Source: an uncultured Bacteroidales bacterium
GTDB lineage: Bacteria > Bacteroidota > Bacteroidia > Bacteroidales > Paludibacteraceae
Direction of reading: 5' to 3'
Assembly: GCA_903830915.1 (NCBI GenBank)
Contig: CAIKVR010000410.1
Coordinates: 1-33,030, forward strand
Length of the DNA stretch: 33,030 nt
Shown here: positions 22,959 to 30,766 of the stretch, one piece after another
Layout of the letters: each line of letters opens with the position of its first letter
Position numbering within the stretch: the first letter of the stretch is position 1
Position numbers and translations under genes: made by a program
The notes under the pieces: model-generated
Database searches by the model: none
Told to the model about the DNA's origin: nothing
The model's input: only the letters and a program-made list of their open reading frames with translations

Positions 22959-24074
22959 TCAGTATCTCAAATTTATCAGCACTATTTCCGACTGTGTACC
23001 AATGCGGTATTGCGGTCCCCAAAGCCCAAGTCCGGAGGAAACATAATAGTTAGTTTTTCCTTTTTTCATATAGCCATAGCCCAGTTGGTACATTTTTTTG
23101 ACCAGTAAATTTCCGGGGAAAAACTGTCCATTGTGTGTATGTCCCGAGATTTGTAAATCCACGCCGTTTTCTTCGGCTTCGTGTAGATTAAATGGTTGAT
23201 GATCAAGCAAAATAATAGGTTTGCTATGGTCTAAACCGCTTACTAATTCATTTAGTTCTTTGCGTTGATGGTTGGTTTTATCGTCACGACCAACCACATA
23301 AAAATCCTTACCTATCAAAACTGTCTGATCGCGAAGGTAAGTGATTCCTGCTTTTTTCAGATAATCGGCAGCAGCATTAATAGTTTCTGCGTAAAACTCA
23401 TGATTACCGCTTATGGCATACACTCCGAGTGGAGCTTTGATAGTGCGTAATTCTTTGTCCATGTGCTGATTAATAACCGGAACAATTGATCGGTCGGTAA
23501 TATCACCTGCCAGTAATACAATATCAGGGTGCTGATTATTAATAAGTTGAACGTACTTTTTTAAACGGTCTTTATCAATCGTTATTCCCAAATGAATATC
23601 ACTTGCAGCTACAATCTTAAGCGTTTTATTCTGAGTAGGTTTGTCAACTGAGAGATTTAGCGTAACCACTTCGGGGTGTTTAAATTTGTAGTTACCATAA
23701 ATCAAAGCAATAAAAGTAACTGCAAAAGTAGTTATCAATGCCCAAAAACGGAAAACAGCCATACCTGCCGGAGCAAAACCAATAAAATAATTGGCAATGC
23801 GAACAATATCTACCGCCAAAAAGCTTATAAAAAGATAGGCAACGATGATAAAGTAAGTAAATCCGGTGAGACTAATAACTTTGACAAAATAATGGGGTAA
23901 CAGATGCCCGAAAATCATTCCACCCATCATGCACAAAAACATAAATATTGCAACAATCAGGAACAGCTGTCGGGAAAAAGAAGAAGCTGGAAGTGCCTGC
24001 CATCCGCGCCAAAGCACATATCCATTTAAAAGAGTGATTATAGAAAAAGCAACCAGTGCAAAACCTAATTTCAT
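22959..24074 (-). CDS. Membrane-anchored metallophosphoesterase
   Basis: A 371-residue calcineurin-like phosphoesterase. Four predicted membrane helices occupy about residues 1-130 (starts LGFALVAFSIITLLNGYVLW, LFLIVAIFMFLCMMGGMIFG, ISLTGFTYFIIVAYLFISFL, FWALITTFAVTFIALIYG). The catalytic domain from about 150 has all the binuclear-metal motifs: SDIHLG (D-x-H), AGDITD (GD), SGNHEFY (GNHE), LLDHQP and GHTHNGQ (GHTH). This is the YaeI/YkuE arrangement, whose proposed substrates are lipid or phosphodiester compounds at the membrane; the substrate here is unknown. A -7 box (TATCTTTG on the minus strand) sits at 24176-24183, about 100 bp upstream of the start. Confidence 0.9.
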   Translation of the reverse strand: MKLGFALVAFSIITLLNGYVLWRGWQALPASSFSRQLFLIVAIFMFLCMMGGMIFGHLLPHYFVKVISLTGFTYFIIVAYLFISFLAVDIVRIANYFIGFAPAGMAVFRFWALITTFAVTFIALIYGNYKFKHPEVVTLNLSVDKPTQNKTLKIVAASDIHLGITIDKDRLKKYVQLINNQHPDIVLLAGDITDRSIVPVINQHMDKELRTIKAPLGVYAISGNHEFYAETINAAADYLKKAGITYLRDQTVLIGKDFYVVGRDDKTNHQRKELNELVSGLDHSKPIILLDHQPFNLHEAEENGVDLQISGHTHNGQFFPGNLLVKKMYQLGYGYMKKGKTNYYVSSGLGLWGPQYRIGTQSEIVLINLRY

Positions 24075-24175
24075 ATTGTGTTATAATTGTAATTTGTAAA
24101 TTGAATTCGTTATCGGGAAATTAAACGTTTTAAATTTGATATTGTTTTATAAGAGTGCATATTTATTTTGCAATT

Positions 24176-24183
24176 CAAAGATA
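24176..24183 (-). promoter_or_regulatory. -7 box of the metallophosphoesterase promoter
   Basis: The plus strand reads CAAAGATA, giving TATCTTTG on the minus strand. No good -33 box is seen at 19-21 bp, so the call rests on the perfect TAnnTTTG match and its position in the divergent 198-bp gap. Nothing else is recognisable in that gap. Confidence 0.45.
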
Positions 24184-24272
24184 ATCAATCTAACACTAAT
24201 AATTTGTATATCACTATTCTATTAGATTGTTTTTTTGTAATTTTACCATGAATTAGTTCTTGTATTGAAAAA

Positions 24273-26558
24273 ATGAAAAAAATCAGCATCATTTTTATTT
24301 TACTTTTTGCAATAATTTCGGTATCTGCACAGAAAGTAGGATTGGTACTAAGTGGAGGCGGAGCAAAGGGCATCGCACATATTGGTATCATTAAAGCGTT
24401 GGAGGAGAACGGTATACCGATTGATTATGTGAGCGGCACTTCAATGGGAGCCATTGTGGGAGGGATGTATTCGATGGGTTATAGTCCCGATGAAATGATA
24501 CAGACTCTTAAATCGAACGATTTCAAACGCTGGACAACAGGTGAAATAGAAACCAATTACAAATATTTTTTCCGAAATGCCGACCCGAAACCTAATTTCG
24601 TCGAAATTCCGTTTAATATCAACAATATTGATTCAATCAGTCTTAAATCGGCCGTTCTTCCTACTAACATAGTTTCTCCACGCCAGATGAATTATGCTTA
24701 TTTGCCCTTTTCGTCGCAAGCTAATGCGGTGTGTGGTGGCGATTTTGATAAACTTTTTATTCCGTTTCGATGTGTTGCTTCCGATATTTACAACAAAGAA
24801 TCGGTTGTTTTCCGCTATGGCGTGTTGGGAGATGCCATTCGGGCTTCCATGACTTACCCATTTATGTTTAAGCCCATTACGATTGATAATCGCTTGCTGT
24901 TTGACGGTGGGATTTTCAATAATTTTCCGGTGGATGTAATGAGAAAAGATTTTAATCCCGATTTTGTAATTGGCAGTGTAGTTGCTCATAATCCACGAAG
25001 GCCTGATCAACGGGATATTATCATGCAAATAGAAAACATGATAATGACACGAACTAATTATAGTATTCCTGCTAAAGATGGTTTTATGTTTAAATTTGAG
25101 ACCACCAATGTCAGGCTTTTCGATTTTAATAAGGTTGACGAATTGGTTCAAATGGGCTATGACTCTACCATGAAGCATATTGATGAAATTAAAGCACGCG
25201 TTAGCAGAAGAGTTTCTGCTCAGGAGATTGCTCAACGAAGAAAGGATTTCAAAGGTCGTTTTCCGGAACTAAAATTTCAACGGGTAATTGTGGAAGGGAT
25301 TGATAGCCTGCAAAAGCGGTATGTAGAGCAGGTTTTTCACTATCAAAACGATGTATTCACGTTGAAAGATTTAAAAGAAGCATATTTTAAACTTATTTCG
25401 GACGATAAAATACTGGAAGTAATGCCACATGCCGTTTTCAACTCGGCTACAGGAAATTTTGATTTGATTCTGAATGTAAAAACGCAGGATCACCTGAAAG
25501 TGTTACTGGGAGGAAATGTTTCTTCAACCACCTCAAATCAGGCTTATTTCGGACTCACTTATCAAAATCTGACAGAATTTGCTCAAACCGCCTATATTGA
25601 TGCACAGTTCGGGAAAGTTTATAATGGGTTGGGGTTCGGAACGCGCATTGAAGTGCCTACACAGAAAAACTGGTATATGAAATTGGGGTTTGTATGGCAT
25701 AAATTTGATTATTTTGAAGGAGAACAACCATTTTACTCTGATAATCAAACAGCGAATTTTACTCAATCTGAGTTTTATGCCAAGCTCAGTGCGGGTTTTC
25801 CGGTTAGCATGAAAGGGCGGTTGGAATTTGGATTGGGTTTTGGAGTGCTGACTGACCGTTATATTCAGGATCGTTCTGTTTCAATTATAGAGGATAAAAG
25901 CGTTCTCTCGTTGGGGAGTGCTTTTGCCCGTATTGAAACTTACACGCTCAACGACCGCATGTACCCAACTTCAGGCTATCATCATGTCACTTCTTTGCAA
26001 TTGTTGGGCGGCGAGGAGTCTTTCGTACCCGGTTCTAATCCGATTCTGAAAGTTCCTGAAATGACTGATTTATGGGGTCAGTGGCGGGGTAAACTGGATC
26101 AGTATTTTCCGATATCATCTAAATTTACCCTTGGTACGTATGCAGAAGCTGCTTTTTCTACCCGAAGATTATTACAAAATTATACTGTTAGTTTGATTCA
26201 TGCACCGGCATTTCAACCTACGCCTTTTACCCGAACTGTTTTCAACGAAGCATTTTGTGCTAATCAGTTTGCCGCTGTTGGTCTGAAACCAATTTATCAT
26301 TTGACGAAAGTGCTTCAATTACGTGGAGAAGCTTATTGGTTTGTGCCGTATCAAACGATTAATCGTGCTACAGATAACACAGCTTATTATTCTAGTCCAT
26401 TTTCTACATCACAATTTATGGCTGAAACAACGCTGGCATTGAATTTTAAAATAGCATCAGCAGGTATTTTTGTAAATTATCTCAGCACAGCAGCCAGTCA
26501 GTGGAACTTTGGTGTAAATATTGGTTTTTTACTGTTTAACCCAAAATTTACGGATTAA
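24273..26558 (+). CDS. Patatin-like phospholipase with POTRA and outer-membrane beta-barrel
   Basis: A 761-residue protein. It has a signal peptide (1-20), an N-terminal patatin domain, a POTRA-like linker and a C-terminal barrel. The patatin domain shows the oxyanion loop LSGGGAKGIAHIG (26-38), the nucleophile elbow GTSMG with Ser57, and the catalytic DGG with Asp211. Residues of about 330-420 look POTRA-like (FQRVIVEGIDSLQKRYVEQVF). The remainder has alternating aromatic strands typical of 16-strand surface-antigen barrels. This is the layout of type Vd autotransporters such as PlpD, which act as phospholipase A1 at or beyond the outer membrane. The last residue is Asp rather than the usual aromatic. 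It converges on the glucanase gene with a 7-bp gap and no visible terminator. Confidence 0.9.
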   Translation: MKKISIIFILLFAIISVSAQKVGLVLSGGGAKGIAHIGIIKALEENGIPIDYVSGTSMGAIVGGMYSMGYSPDEMIQTLKSNDFKRWTTGEIETNYKYFFRNADPKPNFVEIPFNINNIDSISLKSAVLPTNIVSPRQMNYAYLPFSSQANAVCGGDFDKLFIPFRCVASDIYNKESVVFRYGVLGDAIRASMTYPFMFKPITIDNRLLFDGGIFNNFPVDVMRKDFNPDFVIGSVVAHNPRRPDQRDIIMQIENMIMTRTNYSIPAKDGFMFKFETTNVRLFDFNKVDELVQMGYDSTMKHIDEIKARVSRRVSAQEIAQRRKDFKGRFPELKFQRVIVEGIDSLQKRYVEQVFHYQNDVFTLKDLKEAYFKLISDDKILEVMPHAVFNSATGNFDLILNVKTQDHLKVLLGGNVSSTTSNQAYFGLTYQNLTEFAQTAYIDAQFGKVYNGLGFGTRIEVPTQKNWYMKLGFVWHKFDYFEGEQPFYSDNQTANFTQSEFYAKLSAGFPVSMKGRLEFGLGFGVLTDRYIQDRSVSIIEDKSVLSLGSAFARIETYTLNDRMYPTSGYHHVTSLQLLGGEESFVPGSNPILKVPEMTDLWGQWRGKLDQYFPISSKFTLGTYAEAAFSTRRLLQNYTVSLIHAPAFQPTPFTRTVFNEAFCANQFAAVGLKPIYHLTKVLQLRGEAYWFVPYQTINRATDNTAYYSSPFSTSQFMAETTLALNFKIASAGIFVNYLSTAASQWNFGVNIGFLLFNPKFTD

Positions 26559-26565
26559 ATTGTTT

Positions 26566-28215
26566 TCAATAACTAAATCCGAGTTTGGTCAATCCAGCCT
26601 GTACGTTTTGATTTTGCATAAACAGATTCCAAAGCAGTCCGGTGCGGTAATTCTCAATCATTACCACGATAGGACCCTGATCGATTGCCAAATATGAATC
26701 GGCAAACCAGTGCGAATTGAGATTGAATGCATCTGCAAAGCCGTAATTTCCCCATATTTTATCACCTAGTGTGTAGTAAAAGAAATGCAGTGCCTGCATA
26801 CTTTCAACCGGAGTGTAAGGAAAGGATGAAAGTGCAGCTGTCGGGGCAATAACACCGACATCATTGGTTGGCGAAGAGGCGGTATAACTGTTTTGAATAT
26901 CGCTTGCAGTTAGGCCCCAGCAATTGGCACTATAGCCGAAGTTTCGACGGGGATTGGCCACACAATAACTGTAATTTATCCGTGCATGAGCTATATTTTG
27001 AGTCCAGTAATTGGCATAGCTATCCGATAAATGCCGTGGATCGAGACCAAGGAAAGAATAATGTGCGAAGAACATCGGACCACCATAATCTTCGCCCAGC
27101 AGTAACTTAGTTCCATAAAAAGTTTTTCCATTTTTAATTGCTCCGTTTCGGGCAAATCCATTGTCGTAGACCGATTTGGTGATGGAATGAGTAGGCGATG
27201 AAGCTGCCAGTACATAAATAATCAAACCCTCGTTCCAACCTGTAACGGGCATGTTCATATCCCAATTGTAAGTCGGCGACCAGTGCCAGTAGAGTTTTTG
27301 CTGTCCGCCTTGCTGAAACCAATCCCATTCTACGTTTTCCCACAGTGTTTCTATGTTCTGACACAAGGTTTGTTCGGCTGCATTGCCATTTTTGAAATAC
27401 GACTGAACAGTGAGTAGTCCTTGCATAAAAAATGCGGTTTCAACCAAATCAGCTCCATTATCTTTTGTGCCGAATGGAATCACTTTACCGGTTGTACCAT
27501 TCATCCAGTGTGGGAAAGCTCCATGAAATTTGTCGGTAGTGGAAAGATTGAGAAAACTCACAATTTTATTCATTCGCGCAAGACCTTCAACACGGGTAAT
27601 GAAGCCACGTTCTATCGCAACCGGTATGGTCATGATACCAAATCCCGAACCGCCAAAAGTAACAATATCACCTGAATTAAGACGTTCCCGGGCAAGACCT
27701 GAAGTGGGGTGACCGTAATCCCAGAAGAATTTGAAAGTTTGTTTCTGGACGAGTGTCAGTAATTCATCATCCGTAATTTTGGGGAATTTAGGAGTGGTAT
27801 CCAGTTTGGTAACAAATGAAAATTGGAAAGAATCAATGAGTTTTACTCCCAGATTTTCGCCATTGGCTAAATAAAGGGTGTAAGTAGAATAATAGTTTAA
27901 TGGTTTTCTTATGCGGAAATTTAATTGTTTTGAAGCCGTATCAGCCAGAAATACATAAGAAGTATCAATGCCATTGCTTATATAAAGTTTTGTTGGGTCA
28001 ATCTTCTTTTTGTCAATAGCAGTATTAAAAACAATACGAATCACCACCGAATCAGTTGGTATATTGTATACATTTTCGCCATTATACACCGAAAAACCAT
28101 TAATGCTGACCAGTTCAATGTAAGCATTGGTAAGCTGTGTTGGCTCAGAATCGTGTTTGCAAGACGACAGGCTCGTTAGAAAAACAAATACGAGTGTGGC
28201 TAATTTTAATTTCAT
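26566..28215 (-). CDS. GH144-type glucanase (glycoamylase family) lipoprotein
   Basis: A 549-residue lipoprotein. The lipobox ends LSSC with Cys19, and K-HDSEP after the Cys resembles a Bacteroidetes surface-export signal. An N-terminal immunoglobulin-like domain occupies about 30-150. An (alpha/alpha)6-type catalytic domain then runs from about 160, with LVQKQTFKFFWDYGHPTSGLARER, GGSGFGIMTIPVAIERGFITR, HGAFPHWMNG and DNGADLVETAFFMQGLLT. These motifs mark the 'glycoamylase' Pfam family whose characterised Bacteroidetes members are GH144 endo-beta-1,2-glucanases. Beta-1,2-glucan is therefore the likely substrate. I start at the Met at 28215, where the signal peptide begins; an upstream Met at 28284 would add a non-signal leader. 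It is the last gene of the SusC/D locus. Confidence 0.88.
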   Translation of the reverse strand: MKLKLATLVFVFLTSLSSCKHDSEPTQLTNAYIELVSINGFSVYNGENVYNIPTDSVVIRIVFNTAIDKKKIDPTKLYISNGIDTSYVFLADTASKQLNFRIRKPLNYYSTYTLYLANGENLGVKLIDSFQFSFVTKLDTTPKFPKITDDELLTLVQKQTFKFFWDYGHPTSGLARERLNSGDIVTFGGSGFGIMTIPVAIERGFITRVEGLARMNKIVSFLNLSTTDKFHGAFPHWMNGTTGKVIPFGTKDNGADLVETAFFMQGLLTVQSYFKNGNAAEQTLCQNIETLWENVEWDWFQQGGQQKLYWHWSPTYNWDMNMPVTGWNEGLIIYVLAASSPTHSITKSVYDNGFARNGAIKNGKTFYGTKLLLGEDYGGPMFFAHYSFLGLDPRHLSDSYANYWTQNIAHARINYSYCVANPRRNFGYSANCWGLTASDIQNSYTASSPTNDVGVIAPTAALSSFPYTPVESMQALHFFYYTLGDKIWGNYGFADAFNLNSHWFADSYLAIDQGPIVVMIENYRTGLLWNLFMQNQNVQAGLTKLGFSY

Positions 28216-28253
28216 TTTCAGAAGTGGGTATGGTTGACTGTATTTGATGCAAT

Positions 28254-28274
28254 AACAGGAATCTACTGCCTGTT
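28254..28274. repeat. Inverted repeat in the glucanase leader
   Basis: AACAGG (28254-28259) and CCTGTT (28269-28274) form 6-bp arms with a 9-base spacer, about 40 bp upstream of the glucanase start. It may be an mRNA hairpin or an operator; the arms are short and chance is possible. Confidence 0.35.
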
Positions 28275-28293
28275 GTTTAAGCATAATATTAAA

Positions 28294-28326
28294 AACTGTA
28301 GGTAGATAATTTACCTACCTACAGTT
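28294..28326 (-). terminator. Intrinsic terminator between the LamG lipoprotein and glucanase genes
   Basis: A perfect 12-bp stem AACTGTAGGTAG (28294-28305) / CTACCTACAGTT (28315-28326) with a 9-base loop. On the minus strand it is followed by TTTTTAATA. It lies 35 bp after the LamG gene stop and could limit read-through into the glucanase gene. Confidence 0.8.
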
Positions 28327-28360
28327 AATCTTATAGTTTTGTAAAATAGATAGTTATAAG

Positions 28361-29239
28361 TTATCTGCCAGCTTTTTCAAGTTCGTACAATGCACCTATG
28401 TCAGAAAGAATCAAAGCACGTTTCCAAACTCTGATTTCGTCAAGTTGGCCAACCAAGCCTGTGTTCCATGAATCGGTAGTTGTTCCATTAGCAAATGTTT
28501 CGAATGCTCCGATAATAGGATGAGTTGGAGTTGTCATTGCAAATGTTTGTCCGGCAGCACCTCTTTGTTCCCAAACAGGATTAGAAATCTTAACGCCATT
28601 CACATAAATTTTAGCCAAACGGGTTGTGTTATCCCATGTGTAAACTGCATGTGCCCATTTGCCACCAATTTTATTTGGATAAGCAATATGACCAGCGGCT
28701 AAATCTGCTGCATTTGCTGCTACCGTGTTACGGGTATCTTGCCAGCCCAAATCAGTGCTTGAAACGATTAAACCTTTCACTGTTAAACTGTCGCTGGTTG
28801 CTTTCATCCAGCCTGTTTCAGACATAAAGTTAATGTTTCCTGCCCATTCATTAGGTCTGGATAAAGAAAAAATAACAGATCCGGTGCTTCCGTTATTTGT
28901 AAGTTTTATCCACGCACTAATAGTAAATCCTGTTTGTAAATTTGCACCTAAATTTGCAATTGCATTATATGCAAGGAAGCCAACATTAAAACTGGCAGCC
29001 TGACCTTTTACACCATCTGTCCACGTAACGTTTTTACTGTTGGCAGGAGCTGCACTCGATAATGATTCGATTCCATTTCCATTCAATGGCCAATAAGCTA
29101 CCAAATCAGATTTTGCCACTTCGTCGGCAGAATTGTAACCGCCAATTGGAGGTAGAGGTTCGTCTTTAGCTTTACAACCGATAAGACTTACTGCCATTGC
29201 AGCTACAACCAACATACTAAATAATTTTGTTGTTTTCAT
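28361..29239 (-). CDS. LamG/concanavalin-A-like surface lipoprotein (probable glycan-binding protein)
   Basis: A 292-residue lipoprotein. The signal peptide ends SLIGC (Cys22), and KAKDEP right after it fits a surface-export signal. Residues of about 45-285 form a laminin-G-like/concanavalin A jelly-roll: LVAYWPLNGNGIES, GQAASFNVG, FTISAWIKLTNN, KWAHAVYTWDNTTRLAKIYVNGVKIS, GLVGQLDEIRVWKRALILSDI. This sequence order is typical of LamG domains. It sits in the SusE/SusF position directly after susD, so it is probably a surface glycan-binding protein of the same locus. It has no glycosidase motifs. The ligand would be the same polysaccharide the glucanase cuts, but this is inference. Confidence 0.88.
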   Translation of the reverse strand: MKTTKLFSMLVVAAMAVSLIGCKAKDEPLPPIGGYNSADEVAKSDLVAYWPLNGNGIESLSSAAPANSKNVTWTDGVKGQAASFNVGFLAYNAIANLGANLQTGFTISAWIKLTNNGSTGSVIFSLSRPNEWAGNINFMSETGWMKATSDSLTVKGLIVSSTDLGWQDTRNTVAANAADLAAGHIAYPNKIGGKWAHAVYTWDNTTRLAKIYVNGVKISNPVWEQRGAAGQTFAMTTPTHPIIGAFETFANGTTTDSWNTGLVGQLDEIRVWKRALILSDIGALYELEKAGR

Positions 29240-29303
29240 TTTTTTGATTTTTTTAAAGTTAATAATTAAATTGTTTGTTTATAAAATTGATTAATAAAAA
29301 TGA

Positions 29304-30752
29304 TTAATAATTTGGATTTTGGGTTAACATGCCTTTGCTTAATGTAATTTGTTCTTCCGGAATGGGAAATAATTCGTGTTTACCTGTAATAAAAACCTGA
29401 CCAACTGCAGACATTGCTGTTGATGCTTGACCTGTACGAACGATATCGAACCAGCGGTCGTGTTCCATGGCCATTTCCAGACGACGTTCTTTATAAATCT
29501 GACTCAGAGTAACTGTGGTCAATGTATCTAATCCGGCTCTGGTACGGATTTTATTTACCTGCTTCAAAGCTTCGCCGGTATTTCCAATCTGGAAAGCCGA
29601 CTCGGCTCTTATGAGCAGTACATCACTGTATTTAAGTAATCTGACATTCTTGGCTGTTTCGCCTTTGTTGTCGTCCCACGTCTCTGCAGTTCTGCTCTGA
29701 TAAGCCTTGTAATTATACATTGGATTTGTCCATCCGGTTGTTGGAGTTTGGAAACCATCCCACAGGATTTGTCCGGTAAATATGATTGTGGCTGCGCGTC
29801 GTTTATCGCCAGATTCGTAAGCATTTGCCAGATTCACTGTTGGAGTGTTGAATCCCCAGCCATAATCAGGTGTTCCACGACCACTCTGAACATCGGTATA
29901 CCCCTGAACTCCTTTTCCAAGAGTTGCCTGAATTTCAAAAAGCGATTCCGGACCATTTTCACCCACTTCGCGCCACACATCACCGTAATTTACCAGCAAA
30001 TTATATTGCTTACTGTCAATTACATTACCGGCCATGCTAAAAGCATTACTCCATTTTTCCTGATACAGGTAAACTTTTGAGAGCAAACCTTGTGCTGCGC
30101 CTTTCGTAGCCCGACCCACATCGGCACTTCCGTATTTAGCAGGTAGTACAATAATTGCATCATTCAAATCTTTTTCAATCTGAGTGTAGGTTTCATCCTT
30201 TGTTTTGCGGGTATAAACTACCTGATTTACCAATTCCTCGTTCTTGAAATCTATTTTATCGGCAACAACAGGCACTCCGCCAAAGCAGCGAACCAAATCG
30301 AAATAAAACATGGCACGCAGGAATTTTAATTCGCCTATGTAGCGCGCTTTCAAAGTTGATTCCAGATTTACCTGTCCGAGGTAATAAATACCTTCGTTGC
30401 AGCGGTAAATGCCTGAATAACGTTGTTTCCAAATGTCGTTGAACGAACGTAGCGTTGGGTCAAATGCCAGATTATCAAGTTTATCCTTATCTGTTCCGGC
30501 ATCTCCCGAAGAAGATCCTTTATCGCCATCGTCGGACGTAATACTCGTCATTCCAATCCATGCAAAGGAATACATTTCGAAATTCAGCATTTGATTGTAA
30601 GCTGAGTTTACAACTTCTGAGGCATATCTCCCGTTTGACAGGAAATCATCTTTAGATATTTTGTCCTGTGGTAAAACATTTAAATCGCTTTCACAGGCGT
30701 TGAACAGCAATATGCCGAACGTCAAAATCAATATCGTTTTAATAGTTTTCAT
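29304..30752 (-). CDS. susD: SusD-like nutrient-uptake lipoprotein
   Basis: A 482-residue SusD/RagB family lipoprotein. The lipobox ends LFNAC with Cys20. The N-terminal region has LNVLPQDKISKDDFLSNG, the middle has tetratricopeptide-like helices (GELKFLRAMFYFDLVRCFGGVPV is the family signature) and the C-terminus has ERRLEMAMEHDRWFDIVRTG and KHELFPIPEEQI, all hallmarks. It sits on the cell surface as the lid of the SusC transporter and binds the oligosaccharide. It starts 14 bp after the susC stop. About 64 bp of A/T-rich sequence separate it from the LamG gene. Confidence 0.96.
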   Translation of the reverse strand: MKTIKTILILTFGILLFNACESDLNVLPQDKISKDDFLSNGRYASEVVNSAYNQMLNFEMYSFAWIGMTSITSDDGDKGSSSGDAGTDKDKLDNLAFDPTLRSFNDIWKQRYSGIYRCNEGIYYLGQVNLESTLKARYIGELKFLRAMFYFDLVRCFGGVPVVADKIDFKNEELVNQVVYTRKTKDETYTQIEKDLNDAIIVLPAKYGSADVGRATKGAAQGLLSKVYLYQEKWSNAFSMAGNVIDSKQYNLLVNYGDVWREVGENGPESLFEIQATLGKGVQGYTDVQSGRGTPDYGWGFNTPTVNLANAYESGDKRRAATIIFTGQILWDGFQTPTTGWTNPMYNYKAYQSRTAETWDDNKGETAKNVRLLKYSDVLLIRAESAFQIGNTGEALKQVNKIRTRAGLDTLTTVTLSQIYKERRLEMAMEHDRWFDIVRTGQASTAMSAVGQVFITGKHELFPIPEEQITLSKGMLTQNPNY

Positions 30753-30766
30753 TATTCCTCAAGTTT

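Noticed and set aside
24633-25235. Minus-strand 200-residue open frame inside the patatin gene
   Set aside because: It is antisense to the conserved patatin domain, has no signal peptide or domain, and has no promoter.
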